This document shows, piece by piece, positions 47,103-57,027 of a stretch of 64,000 bases of DNA. The position numbers were made by a program, and so were the translations under genes. Origin of the DNA: Haliovirga abyssi (lineage in GTDB: Bacteria > Fusobacteriota > Fusobacteriia > Fusobacteriales > Haliovirgaceae); NCBI RefSeq assembly GCF_030295325.1, contig NZ_AP027059.1, forward strand, positions 2,290,637-2,354,636, written 5' to 3'. The notes under the pieces were generated by a model that had not been told where the DNA came from, made no database searches, and was given only the letters and a program-made list of their open reading frames with translations. Each line of letters begins with the position of its first letter. The first letter of the stretch is position 1.

Positions 47103-48656
47103 CTAAACAATTATCTCAAATATTTCTTTTCCTTCAACCATAATACTATCCTTCACATATTCTTTTCCCTTATTAAAATTATAAAATACCATATAACCTT
47201 TATCTAAATTTTGTGCCTCCAAATATTTACATAACTGTTCTCTTCCTTCTTGCTCATATTGTCCTCCACGCCATATTTTTAATTCTATTACAAATTTTTT
47301 CATATTATAGGTAACAACTATATCCATTCTATTTGATTCTCTTGTTTCCGATTCTACAAAATAAAATCCTGTTCCATTAATTATTGGCTTCAAAAAAGCT
47401 AAAAATAGTAGTCGTCCTTCTCGCTCTACAAATTTTTCATCTATTTTTCTATATTCAGCTTTCATCAATTCTTGAAACTTAGTCAATACCAATTCCATAT
47501 CCAAATTCCCATCATCCTCTATAAATTTCGTTCTAAATTCATAAGTTAAGACTACACCTTTTTTTATTTCTCTATTTGCTATCATATGATTATAAATCAA
47601 TATTTCAAATATTTTATTATCTATTTCTACTTTTTTATTCTTTTCTTTTATTATTCCATACATTTTCCCTATTGATACCATTTTATTTGTATGTACATAA
47701 TCGACTTTATCATTTCCTAATATAACTTTTTCTATAAAATCATAAAACTCTCTATTATTCTCTATATTTTTTATTATATCATCAAACAATGTATTGGGAT
47801 TTTCTAACGTAATTTTTATAGCTTCCTCTATCCCTTTTTTGGTAAAGTCTCTATTTAATTTTTCATCTATTACTTTACACAATTTACTTACTAAAAATGG
47901 ATAACCGTTTGTATACATATATATTTTTTCTGACATCTCTTTTATATTCATTCCTGTTTTAGCATCGGCTTCATAATCTATCAACATCGTTGCTATCTCA
48001 CGTGGATTAAAACTCATATCTATATCAAAGTCTACTGCTATATTCCACGGACTATTTAATGTTCTATTCTCATCTGGTCGCAGTTTCAACTTTAAATTCT
48101 TGACATCATGCACTCCTGCTAATATTACTGTATGAAATGTATTATCCAATCCTTCATTTCTACTTAAATATTTATCTCTAAGCATTCCTATAAAAGTTAA
48201 AAACAGTTGATTATTGCTACTTTTGTCTACCTCATCTATTATTAAAACTACTTTTTTATCTATTTTTTTAATTAATTTCGTTATTAATTTTGATAAATCT
48301 TTAAGTTTACCTATATTTTTTAACTCTAAATATAAATATTGACATATTTCTTTATTTTTATTTTCTATTTTATCCGCCATCATTTCTATAAAAGTTTTTG
48401 AAAAAATCTCTTCATTTTCAAAAGATTCATTTCCCATTCCTTCAAAACTCATCCTTATTAAAAAATAGTCTTTATTATTTTTCAATTTTTTCTCCAATAA
48501 ATACATCATTGTTGTTTTTCCATATTGTCTTGGTCTATTTATTGTAAAATACTTTCTTTTTTCTACAAATTTCATCATTTCATTTAATTTTAAAGACGTA
48601 TCTACCATATAATGCTCTTCTGGAATACAAGTTCCCGTTATATTAAATTCTTTCAT
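47103..48656 (-). CDS. AAA-like ATPase with PD-(D/E)XK-like C-terminus
   Basis: A 517-residue protein. FTINRPRQYGKTTMMYLLEK is the Walker A region and VVLIIDEVDKSSN the Walker B; the N-terminal part fits the AAA-like (PF14516-type) group. The C-terminus has NRMDIVVTYNMKKFVIELKIWRGG, the D...ExK core of a PD-(D/E)XK fold. Its role is unknown. It shares domain logic, not close sequence, with the protein at 8983-10689. GGAGGTAAAAATG puts the start at 48656; a longer frame to 48680 lacks such a site. Confidence 0.87.
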   Translation of the reverse strand: MKEFNITGTCIPEEHYMVDTSLKLNEMMKFVEKRKYFTINRPRQYGKTTMMYLLEKKLKNNKDYFLIRMSFEGMGNESFENEEIFSKTFIEMMADKIENKNKEICQYLYLELKNIGKLKDLSKLITKLIKKIDKKVVLIIDEVDKSSNNQLFLTFIGMLRDKYLSRNEGLDNTFHTVILAGVHDVKNLKLKLRPDENRTLNSPWNIAVDFDIDMSFNPREIATMLIDYEADAKTGMNIKEMSEKIYMYTNGYPFLVSKLCKVIDEKLNRDFTKKGIEEAIKITLENPNTLFDDIIKNIENNREFYDFIEKVILGNDKVDYVHTNKMVSIGKMYGIIKEKNKKVEIDNKIFEILIYNHMIANREIKKGVVLTYEFRTKFIEDDGNLDMELVLTKFQELMKAEYRKIDEKFVEREGRLLFLAFLKPIINGTGFYFVESETRESNRMDIVVTYNMKKFVIELKIWRGGQYEQEGREQLCKYLEAQNLDKGYMVFYNFNKGKEYVKDSIMVEGKEIFEIIV

Positions 48657-48796
48657 TTTTACCTCCGCTAGTGTGGTCAAGTAGTGTTAAAAAAAGTTGC
48701 CTCACTATACTTTATATTTATACGTTATCTTTAACTTATTCATCAAAATTTACATTGTAACTTTTATAAACTTTCGACACTACCTTAATATCGAAA

Positions 48797-48826
48797 GCCG
48801 TTACTGAGATTTCCTCAAATAACGGC
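48797..48826 (-). terminator. Terminator of the secretion-amylase operon
   Basis: GCCGTTATTTGAG-GAAAT-CTCAGTAACGGC on the minus strand, followed by TTTC, forms a 12-bp stem with one mismatch, about 10 bases after the amylase stop. Confidence 0.75.
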
Positions 48827-48834
48827 ATTTTCTA

Positions 48835-51027
48835 TTACTCCACTATATAAACTTTAGCACTAAACGCATCTAAATTCACCTTAAGCTTATTCCCATTTAA
48901 AACTAAATTCTCTCCACCATTCAATACCTCTTTATACTCCTCATTATAATTTTTATCAAATTTCAAACTATATTCTCCTGCTTTTCCAAAATTTAAAACT
49001 ACAAAAGCTTTTTTACCACCATTTTCTACAAAATAAGATAACACTCTTCTTGCTTTTTTCTCTTTTCCATTTTTCATTTCATAAGCTGTAATAAATTCTG
49101 CTTTCCCTGTTCCAAATATATCTATATATTTTTCCCTTACTTTTATTAATTTTTTATATTCATTTAATAAACTTCCTTTTACTCCATTTTCCTCTTCTAC
49201 TGATATTCCATCTACATTTTTATTATATACGCTTGTCCAAGATGTCATTCCAGCCCCTTTATTATTTTTATACCATTCCATTGGAGCTCTTCTGCCTTCA
49301 TCTCCATCTGAACCTTCTCCCTTTTGCCCAATCTCATCTCCATAATATAAAGTTGGCATACCGTTTAAAGTCATTAATAAAGCTGCATAAACTTTTAATT
49401 GATTTTTAGGTATATATGTTGGGAATCTATCTAAATCATGATTTGATAAAAATCTAGCCATTACTGCATTTTTGGGCAATACTTTTTCTTCACTTTTTAA
49501 TGTATCATCTACATCTTTAAATACTCCAGAAGTCATTGCTCCTTGCAATGAAAAATCAAATGCTGCATCAAATTCATTATCAAAATAAGGTGGTAATTTG
49601 TCCAAATCAGTCCAAATTTCTCCTAATAAAAGTGTTTTGCTATTTATTGCTTTTACTTTTTGTCTAAATAATTTCCAATAATTATGTGAAGGTCCTTTTG
49701 CATAATCCAATCTATATCCATCTGCACCATCATTCATATTTCCATCTTTATTTGGATCCATCCAAAATTTAGCAATTGACACTTGAAAATTTACAACATC
49801 TATATTATTTGTATTCCATGCTGGCATATGAGAATTTATAGTATCTCTTCTGTTATCGTCATCTCTAAAAAACCAATCATGATAAATTGTATTTTGTATA
49901 TTCGAAAAATAGAACCATTTATCATATTTAGAATTAGGATTATTATGTGCATCTCTAAAATGTGGTTCTTGATTAGAACAATGATTTAATACAAGGTCTA
50001 ACACTAATTTCATTCCTCTTTTATGCATCTCTTCTGCTAATTCTCTAAAATCTTCCACTGTTCCATAATCTTTATTTATTTTAAAATAATTTTTTATGTC
50101 ATATCCATGATAACTCGGCGAATCAAATATAGGTGTTAGCCATATTATATCCGCACCTAAACTTTTTATATAATCCAATTTTTTTATTAACCCTTGTATA
50201 TCGCCTATTCCATCTCCATTACTATCATAATAACTTCTCAAGAATATTTCATATATTACTTTACCTTCTGCCCATTTAGGAAATGGATATTTTTTTATAT
50301 CTCCAACTTTTAATTTTACATTTTCTCCTGTATCCAAAGCAGATGGATCGACTTCTAAAAAATCTAATTTCCAATCTTGATTAAATCTTCCGTATCCTTT
50401 TTCTTTAGAATATACAGGTATCATCTGTTTTATACCTTCAAACGCAATTAAATCATATTTTTTAAAATCATACTCTTTTAATGCAGTTCCACTATTTCCC
50501 ATTACTAATATCATACTATTGTTTAAATTATATAAATTAGGATAATAATAAGTTACTCCATAATTTTTTCCAACATACTCTTTTTTCCCAATTATAACTT
50601 TATCTCCATTTGCTTTTATAGTTAAATATTTATCCATTTGTTGTAATACTCTATTTGTTTTTGTATTCCCTATTAATATCAAATTATGAGAAGCTAACAT
50701 CTCTTTTGTAACCTCTGTATCTTTTACCATTTTAATTCTTTTTTTCATTTTATTTTTTCTTGAAATATCTGCTTGTATTCCTCTTCCTATAATATACCCA
50801 CCTCTATTTTTATCAGGATACACTATTAATAAATTCTTCCAAATATTTCCTTTATTTATATTACTGTACTCTGGTAATTTTGATGGAACATTAGAAAGGG
50901 TAATATCTGCTATTACTTTTTTCTCAACTTTTTTTACTACGTTTTTTGTTTCTTTTTTTACTTGTGGTGCTCCACACCCTCCTAACATTATTAATCCTAC
51001 TGTGAAAATTGCCATTATTTTTTTCAT
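48835..51027 (-). CDS. GH13 alpha-amylase lipoprotein coupled to the secretion cluster
   Basis: A 730-residue protein with lipobox LGGCGAPQ. The first 240 residues form a domain I do not recognise (LIVYPDKNRGGYIIGRG, MILVMGNSGTALKEYDF). The GH13 barrel then starts at VIYEIFLRSYYDSNGDGIGD, with LVLDLVLNHCSNQEPHF, DGYRLDYAKGPSH (nucleophile), LLGEIWTDLD (acid) and FLSNHDLDRF. The DSNGDGIGD loop suggests a calcium site. A beta domain closes the protein (VYIVE end). Its ATG overlaps the preceding stop as ATGA and it is last in a type II secretion-like operon, so it is a candidate exported cargo. Confidence 0.93.
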   Translation of the reverse strand: MKKIMAIFTVGLIMLGGCGAPQVKKETKNVVKKVEKKVIADITLSNVPSKLPEYSNINKGNIWKNLLIVYPDKNRGGYIIGRGIQADISRKNKMKKRIKMVKDTEVTKEMLASHNLILIGNTKTNRVLQQMDKYLTIKANGDKVIIGKKEYVGKNYGVTYYYPNLYNLNNSMILVMGNSGTALKEYDFKKYDLIAFEGIKQMIPVYSKEKGYGRFNQDWKLDFLEVDPSALDTGENVKLKVGDIKKYPFPKWAEGKVIYEIFLRSYYDSNGDGIGDIQGLIKKLDYIKSLGADIIWLTPIFDSPSYHGYDIKNYFKINKDYGTVEDFRELAEEMHKRGMKLVLDLVLNHCSNQEPHFRDAHNNPNSKYDKWFYFSNIQNTIYHDWFFRDDDNRRDTINSHMPAWNTNNIDVVNFQVSIAKFWMDPNKDGNMNDGADGYRLDYAKGPSHNYWKLFRQKVKAINSKTLLLGEIWTDLDKLPPYFDNEFDAAFDFSLQGAMTSGVFKDVDDTLKSEEKVLPKNAVMARFLSNHDLDRFPTYIPKNQLKVYAALLMTLNGMPTLYYGDEIGQKGEGSDGDEGRRAPMEWYKNNKGAGMTSWTSVYNKNVDGISVEEENGVKGSLLNEYKKLIKVREKYIDIFGTGKAEFITAYEMKNGKEKKARRVLSYFVENGGKKAFVVLNFGKAGEYSLKFDKNYNEEYKEVLNGGENLVLNGNKLKVNLDAFSAKVYIVE

Positions 51028-52760
51028 TCTACATTCCCCTCTTCTGATTTTATTTTGTTATATAGTCCAATTATTTTAGTATAACTTTTATATTTTTTAT
51101 AAATATGGTTTATATTTTTAAATGCTCTTTTTGTATCTCCAATATAATCATAATATTCTGCTAAATAAAAATATTCTGCATCTGTTTTATTTTCTTTGTT
51201 TTCTATTTTTTCTATATCATCTATATTGTAGTTTATAAAATTATCATTAAAATAGATATATTTAAAATTATTTATATCTGAAAATTTTAATTCAAACGGA
51301 TATTTCTTTGCTGCACTTTCTTTAAATTCTTCTTTCCCTAAATTTATAAGTTTATAATACTCTTCATAAGTTAAATTACCTTTATATTTTAATAACTTTC
51401 CATATTCTTTTTTATCCATAAAATATTTTATAGCATCATCACTATATTCTTTTGCTGTTTCTATGTTTTTTTCCTCACAATATTCTATTATATATTTTTT
51501 ATTATCTAATTTATCCAAAAAATCATATACCTCTTTATTATCATTGGATATTTTTTCATATTCATATATGAATTCTTCCTCTTCACTTTTATTAATTATA
51601 AAATTTTCCAACTCTTGTTTTGCTTTTTCTACATCTAATTTTTTTAATATATCTATCTTCTTTTCAAATAAATTTCTAGTGAACTCTTTTTCCAAAATTT
51701 TGTTTATTAATTCTAATCTTTTTTTATTTGTATCTGCTTTCATTAATTTCATTTTTAAAATATTTGTCATAAATTTTGAATCTGGATATTTTTCTTCGAA
51801 TTCTTTTGTTAATTTATCAAAATCATCACTATTTATATTCTCAAATATTAATTTATAAAAATAGAAATCATTTTCAAGTGCTAAATTATATATAATTTTA
51901 AATTGTTTTGTTATAGTATATAGCTCATACATACCTTCATAATTTTTAGTTTTTATATAATAATTTAATGTTTTATCTATCTCTTTTTGATATTCATCTG
52001 TTTTTCCTGTATATTTTAAATAATATATTTTTTCAATTATATTATGAAAACTTATTTCTATTCCTAACTCTTTTGCTTTCGAAAAATATTGGAAAAATCC
52101 TTCCTTATCGCTTACTGCTTCTATATTATTATAATAAAAGCTTAATTTTTCAAACTTATTAGATAATTCAAAAAATATCTCTTGTAATTGTTTTTTTCCT
52201 TTCATATCTACTATTTTTAATCTATTTTTTATAATTATTTTTTCGTTATCACTCCATCTGTTTTCTTTATAATAATCATAAAAATCTTTTTCATAATCTA
52301 ATAATGAAAATAGATAATCTATATTTGACACTTTATAACTGGTTTTATCTATATCCAACCCTTCATTTTCTATTAAATTATATATATAACTTTTTAATTT
52401 TAATTGTTTCCATAATGGCATATCTTTCATTAAATTATTTAATATCTCTATTTCATCTTTATATTCTCCTGCTTGAAATAATTTTTCTGCTAATTCTAAT
52501 GTAGGTTTTCCTTTTTTTGTATATTCTTTTAAAAATTTTAAACTTAACTCTTTATACCCCAATTTGTTATAAACTTCAAATAGTTTTAAATAGCTATCTA
52601 CAGAATCACTATTTAACATTGTTTCAATATATGTTGCAGTTTTTTGAGGAAATATTACTTCTTTCCCATTTATTTTAGTTACAACATACATATCTTTATC
52701 ATAATTAGCATATATCATTGCTGATATTATACACATTAATAATATTATTGTCTTTTTCAC
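51024..52760 (-). CDS. Exported helical-repeat (TPR-like) protein of the secretion operon
   Basis: A 578-residue protein with a signal peptide ending in SAMIYAN. The rest is Lys/Glu/Tyr-rich and helical, with TPR-like hairpins (SYLKLFEVYNKLGYKELSLK, LELAEKLFQAGEYKDEIEIL and, near the end, AEYFYLAEYYDYIGDTKRAF). It is predicted periplasmic. The gene overlaps both the secretin (ATGA) and the amylase (ATGA), which is strong evidence for a shared job. It may be a dedicated chaperone, pilotin-like or cargo-handling factor; that is inference. No homologue is recognised. Confidence 0.72.
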   Translation of the reverse strand: MKKTIILLMCIISAMIYANYDKDMYVVTKINGKEVIFPQKTATYIETMLNSDSVDSYLKLFEVYNKLGYKELSLKFLKEYTKKGKPTLELAEKLFQAGEYKDEIEILNNLMKDMPLWKQLKLKSYIYNLIENEGLDIDKTSYKVSNIDYLFSLLDYEKDFYDYYKENRWSDNEKIIIKNRLKIVDMKGKKQLQEIFFELSNKFEKLSFYYNNIEAVSDKEGFFQYFSKAKELGIEISFHNIIEKIYYLKYTGKTDEYQKEIDKTLNYYIKTKNYEGMYELYTITKQFKIIYNLALENDFYFYKLIFENINSDDFDKLTKEFEEKYPDSKFMTNILKMKLMKADTNKKRLELINKILEKEFTRNLFEKKIDILKKLDVEKAKQELENFIINKSEEEEFIYEYEKISNDNKEVYDFLDKLDNKKYIIEYCEEKNIETAKEYSDDAIKYFMDKKEYGKLLKYKGNLTYEEYYKLINLGKEEFKESAAKKYPFELKFSDINNFKYIYFNDNFINYNIDDIEKIENKENKTDAEYFYLAEYYDYIGDTKRAFKNINHIYKKYKSYTKIIGLYNKIKSEEGNVE

Positions 52761-54346
52761 TTTTCATCCCTCACTTCGCTTTTTTTTATTTCAATCTTTT
52801 TTATAAGTTTATCTTTAACTTTTTTCCTGTTTTCTGCATTAACTTCATTTAAATTAATATTATTCATAAAATTTCTAGTTTTTATTATTTTAGGTGTTAT
52901 AAAAATTATAAGATTCGTTTTATTATTATTTTTTATTTTACTTTTGAATAATTCTCCTAATATTGGAATATCTCCTAATATTGGAATTGAAGTAATTGTG
53001 GTAGTAACTCTATTTTTTATTAATCCGCCTATTACTAATGTTTGTCCATTATTAATTATAACATTAGTATCTGCACTTCTAGTCGAAATCATTGGTACAT
53101 TGTCAGGCGTATAACTACTTACACTACTAACTTCTGGAGTTATTGACATATTTATTTTCCCATCTTCTGTTATTACTGGCGTTACATTTAGTTTTATTCC
53201 TACATCTTCAAATTTATATGATGATACAGCTGTATCTCCAGTTCCACTTGTCTCCTTATATGGTACTTTGTCTCCTATATTTAAAGTTGCTTTTTTCCCA
53301 CTTATTGTAGTTATATTTGGGCTTGACAACAAATTTGTATTTGTATTTGTTAATAAATTTTTATATAACATTTGAAAATTATCTATATCTAACATTCCAA
53401 TTTTCAAAGCCAATCCATCACTTGCCCTATTAGCTGTAGTTGTATCTCCAACTCCTAATTCAAAGTTATTTCCACTAACTTTATCTTTTGGTAACACATA
53501 TGTCCAATTTAATCCTGCTGTTCCATCTTTTCCTTCTGCTACTTCTACAATTTTTGCTTCTATTGTAACTTGTAATGGAGGCACATCAAATTTTTCAAAC
53601 ACATTTTTAATATCTTTTACATCTTGTTTTGTTCCTTTTATAATTACACTATTTAATGTTTTATTCATTGTTATTTTTCCATTTATCTTTATATCCAAAT
53701 CTCTAATTATTCCTATTAAATCTTCTGCTTTTAAATATTTCGCATTAAATATTTCTGTTATTTTATCCTCTTTTACTTTCTCTTTTCCTACATCTAATTC
53801 ATTTATTACCATTTCTAAAGTTTTTATTTCATCTTCATCTACCCAAGCTAAAATTTTTGATTCATTCTCTTCTCCAATTATTTTATCATCTTTTTCTAAA
53901 ATTTCTTTTAATTTAGAGATAATATCATTAATATTCCCTTTATAAATTTTATAAACTTGATATATTTTAGTTTTTTTGACTATTTTAGCCTTTTCCACTT
54001 TTTTAGGATATAATTTTTCTGCTTCCTGATAAGATATTACTCTTATTATATCTCCTACTTTTACATAGGTATAACCGTTTATTTTTAATATTTCTTCAAA
54101 TGCATCATCCACTGGCACATTATTAAAACTAACTGTTACTTTTCCAGTTACATCATTGCCTGCTATTAAATTTAAGTTAAATTTTCTAGATATTATTCTA
54201 ATTACATCTAACAAATCTACATCTTTAAAATCTATTGTTATTTTCCTATCTTTAGCTATTAATTCCCCTCTATAAGTAGCTCCAAAACTTAAATATGTCA
54301 ATAATAAAAGCATTATTATTAATATAGGGTATCTTTTTTTATCCAT
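52757..54346 (-). CDS. gspD: Secretin, GspD/PilQ family
   Basis: A 529-residue outer-membrane secretin. After a signal peptide (to LSFGA) there is an STN domain (KITIDFKDVDLLDVIRIISR) with VTVSFNNVPVDDAFEEILKI. An N1-type domain follows (FNAKYLKAEDLIGIIRDLDI, SVIIKGTKQDVKDIKNVF). The secretin core contains VEAKIVEVAEG-like sequence, LSSPNITTISGKKATLNIGDKVPY, TPVITEDGKINMSI and VIGGLIKNRVTTTITSIPILGDIPILG. It forms the exit pore. Together with the I-J-K-L-M-C gene order, GspD is preferred over PilQ. Confidence 0.88.
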   Translation of the reverse strand: MDKKRYPILIIMLLLLTYLSFGATYRGELIAKDRKITIDFKDVDLLDVIRIISRKFNLNLIAGNDVTGKVTVSFNNVPVDDAFEEILKINGYTYVKVGDIIRVISYQEAEKLYPKKVEKAKIVKKTKIYQVYKIYKGNINDIISKLKEILEKDDKIIGEENESKILAWVDEDEIKTLEMVINELDVGKEKVKEDKITEIFNAKYLKAEDLIGIIRDLDIKINGKITMNKTLNSVIIKGTKQDVKDIKNVFEKFDVPPLQVTIEAKIVEVAEGKDGTAGLNWTYVLPKDKVSGNNFELGVGDTTTANRASDGLALKIGMLDIDNFQMLYKNLLTNTNTNLLSSPNITTISGKKATLNIGDKVPYKETSGTGDTAVSSYKFEDVGIKLNVTPVITEDGKINMSITPEVSSVSSYTPDNVPMISTRSADTNVIINNGQTLVIGGLIKNRVTTTITSIPILGDIPILGELFKSKIKNNNKTNLIIFITPKIIKTRNFMNNINLNEVNAENRKKVKDKLIKKIEIKKSEVRDEK

Positions 54347-54873
54347 TATTCACCCTCCCAGACATTTAATTTTATTATTTTTCCCAAACTATTTTTTACT
54401 ATTACTTCTGCTTTGTTTATTCTCACTATTTTAAAATTCCCCACTTTATCTCCCTCTTTTAAAATCATTCCATTATTTAATATTATAGATTTATTTCCTC
54501 TATCTGAAATTGCTATTCCCATCACTTTAAAGTTTAGTTCTTCTTTTATTTTTTCTTTTTGATTATTAACCTTTTCTTTTGTATATAAATATTTTGAATT
54601 AAATATATCTCTTACTATTATTCTTGTTTTTATTAACTCTTTTTTATTAATCGCATCTTTTTTTGTTGCCTTATTTTTCAAATCAACTTGTTTTTCTTCT
54701 TTGATATTCATAGCTTTATTATCTTTTTTATTTAATATTTTTTTTGTTATATTTTTATTTTGAACTGATTTATTCTTTTTAGTAGGGAAAAAATATATTA
54801 TTCCTGCTAATAATAAACTTACTAAAATCAATATAATATAAAAATTTTTTTTGTTATTAATTTTATTCCCCAT
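54346..54873 (-). CDS. GspC/PilP-like inner-membrane linker
   Basis: A 175-residue protein. One N-terminal helix (FYIILILVSLLLAGIIYFF) precedes a long Lys/Asn-rich linker and a C-terminal homology-region-like domain (FKVMGIAISDRGNKSIILNN, GMILKEGDKVGNFKIVRI). It has a membrane helix rather than a lipobox, which fits GspC better than PilP. It should contact the secretin N-domains. The start at ATG 54873 overlaps the GspM-like stop; the secretin start overlaps its own stop (TAATG). Confidence 0.75.
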   Translation of the reverse strand: MGNKINNKKNFYIILILVSLLLAGIIYFFPTKKNKSVQNKNITKKILNKKDNKAMNIKEEKQVDLKNKATKKDAINKKELIKTRIIVRDIFNSKYLYTKEKVNNQKEKIKEELNFKVMGIAISDRGNKSIILNNGMILKEGDKVGNFKIVRINKAEVIVKNSLGKIIKLNVWEGE

Positions 54874-55438
54874 TTTTATCACCCTTTTGCATTATAATAG
54901 TATGTATTGTTATTGTAGAATTTACTAATTTACTATTTTTCTTTACTATTATATTATCAATTATTAGTTTTTTACTTAAATTGTTTAAACTATTCAAATA
55001 ATTTAGCAAATTAGAATAACTAGAACTAATATTTAATTTTATTACAAATTTTTTATAAAATTTTCCATTTTCTTCCATAAAATCTACTGTTTTAAATTGA
55101 ATTTTCCAATCTTTTCCTTTTTGAATAATTTCATTTCTTAAAAATTGTTTTTCTGAAGAATTAATATATACCTTCTTTAAATTATTATACTCTTTCGTTT
55201 TATTTTCTATTTCTGCTTTTTTATCTTTTAATTTTGACATTTTCCCTACTGATTTTGCATATTCAAATTTATAATTTAACAACTTTTTTTTATTAATTGC
55301 AATATTTTCTATGTCATTTTTAAATATAAAATTATAAGAAAACGATATTAAAATCATATATCCAACTATAATTAAAGCTCCTTTTTCTTTGTCATCTTTT
55401 GAAAGTTTTGAAAATTTATTTTTTATTTTTTTTAACAT
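54863..55438 (-). CDS. GspM/PilO-like protein
   Basis: A 191-residue bitopic protein. GALIIVGYMILISFSYNFIF is the only membrane helix. A coiled-coil stretch (KLLNYKFEYAKSVGKMSKLK, DKKAEIENKTKEYNNLKKVY) follows, then a ferredoxin-like periplasmic domain (YSNLLNYLNSLNNLSKKLII, NSTITIHTIIM). This is the PilO/GspM layout. GGAGGTTG before ATG 55438 defines the start, within the end of the GspL-like gene. It would pair with the GspL-like protein. Confidence 0.8.
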   Translation of the reverse strand: MLKKIKNKFSKLSKDDKEKGALIIVGYMILISFSYNFIFKNDIENIAINKKKLLNYKFEYAKSVGKMSKLKDKKAEIENKTKEYNNLKKVYINSSEKQFLRNEIIQKGKDWKIQFKTVDFMEENGKFYKKFVIKLNISSSYSNLLNYLNSLNNLSKKLIIDNIIVKKNSKLVNSTITIHTIIMQKGDKNGE

Positions 55439-57017
55439 TTTCAACCTCCAAGTCTAACTTTATTGAAAATTCAGCTCCATTTTTTTTCTCAATTGTTGCT
55501 TTTTTCATCCAATTTAAAACTACATTTTTATATTCTTCTTCTAGTCTCCTAAAAAAATCATTTATATAAATTTCAGGAAATCCATCTTCTGATATACATT
55601 TTCCATTTAATACCACTGTCCCTTTATTATATTTTATTGAAGTAAAATATATTCTTTCCACAGCTATCTCATTTAATCTATAAAAAAAATCTATTATACT
55701 ATTATCCTTATTTAAATTTTTTATATTTTTTATATCTTCATCTAATTTTAAAGTTTTTCCATCTAATTTATCATACTCTTTTACTAGTGGCTGTAATTCT
55801 TTTGTCATCTTTTGAAATTTTACCAACTCTTTTTTTGATACAATATTTTCCCACATTATAGTTAAATATATTACCAAAACTGGCAAAATAAAAATTATAG
55901 CAAAAAAACTAATTTTTTTATATTTTTTTATATTTTCTATCTTTTTTTTATCTTCTTCCCTAACAAATTCCATTGGTGGTTTTGTCATTAAAATTGTTCC
56001 TAGCATATCTGAAAAAATCATACTTTTAGCTAAAAAATCTTCTGAATCTTCTATGTCTAATTCTGCAACCCCACTATAAGCTTCATGATTATACATTGAA
56101 AAATCTCTCATAAAAAAATCTTCCATTCTACTAACCTCAAAGATTTCTCCTGTTAAATATATTGTATTAATATCATGCCCTCTATTATTATTTTTGAAAT
56201 ATATTATTGAATTCTCTATCTTTCTCAACAAATTATTTCCTAAAGTTTCATATATAAAATTTATTTGTCTTATCTCATCTTCATTACTATTTTCATTTTT
56301 GTTTATTAATTCTTCTGCAATATCTTTATCTATGTAACCATATATTTTCATTTTTTTTAATGCTTCTTCTCTAGAAATTTGAAAATTATTCATTATACTT
56401 TTTACTATGCTATCCCATCCAATTGGAATTTCCCTATAGACTTCCAATATTTTTTCTTTATATATCATAATAATTGTATTAGATTTTGAAACATCTATTA
56501 AAACACTGTTTTCTTCTTCTTTAGTTCTTTTTTTAAAAATTCTGTCTAAAGAAAAAACTTCAAAATCTATTCCTGATAATTTCACATTTAATCTCTTAAA
56601 AAAATCTATATCATCCTTTGATAATAATATATAAAATATACTATAAAATCTTTTACCTTCTACTTCAATTTCTCCCAAATTTTGATATACCAAATTTGAT
56701 AAATCTCTATCAGGAAAAATTTTCCCGACTTCTCTTTTTACCACTTGTTTTAATTCATCTTCTGGCATAATTGGTATTTTAAGACCTCTACAAGGAATAT
56801 TTGGAAAATTATATTCTAAATATATACTGTTTTTTCCCAATTTTTTATCTTTAATTTTATTTTTTATAATATTTATTATATATGATTTCTTATCTTCTAC
56901 ATTATCATCTATTTCTATAATTTCATTATATAAAATTTTCATTCTTTTAGATTTATCTATTAATATAAATTTTATTCTATTTATTTCAATACTAATAATT
57001 AAACTTTTTTTCTTCAT
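55416..57017 (-). CDS. GspL-like protein (PilM-PilN type fusion)
   Basis: A 533-residue protein. The first 360 residues form an actin-like PilM/GspL cytoplasmic domain (KKSLIISIEINRIKFILIDK, KIPIMPEDELKQVVKREVGK, and IYLTGEIFEVSRMEDFF near the end). One helix (FFAIIFILPVLVIYLTIMW) follows, then a coiled coil and a periplasmic ferredoxin-like domain (DFFYRLNEIAVERIYFTSIK, DFFRRLEEEYKNVVL). In type IV pili these are two proteins; the fused form is that of GspL. RBS GAGGTGGGG precedes ATG 57017. Confidence 0.82.
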   Translation of the reverse strand: MKKKSLIISIEINRIKFILIDKSKRMKILYNEIIEIDDNVEDKKSYIINIIKNKIKDKKLGKNSIYLEYNFPNIPCRGLKIPIMPEDELKQVVKREVGKIFPDRDLSNLVYQNLGEIEVEGKRFYSIFYILLSKDDIDFFKRLNVKLSGIDFEVFSLDRIFKKRTKEEENSVLIDVSKSNTIIMIYKEKILEVYREIPIGWDSIVKSIMNNFQISREEALKKMKIYGYIDKDIAEELINKNENSNEDEIRQINFIYETLGNNLLRKIENSIIYFKNNNRGHDINTIYLTGEIFEVSRMEDFFMRDFSMYNHEAYSGVAELDIEDSEDFLAKSMIFSDMLGTILMTKPPMEFVREEDKKKIENIKKYKKISFFAIIFILPVLVIYLTIMWENIVSKKELVKFQKMTKELQPLVKEYDKLDGKTLKLDEDIKNIKNLNKDNSIIDFFYRLNEIAVERIYFTSIKYNKGTVVLNGKCISEDGFPEIYINDFFRRLEEEYKNVVLNWMKKATIEKKNGAEFSIKLDLEVENVKKNKK

Positions 57018-57027
57018 TTCCCCACCT

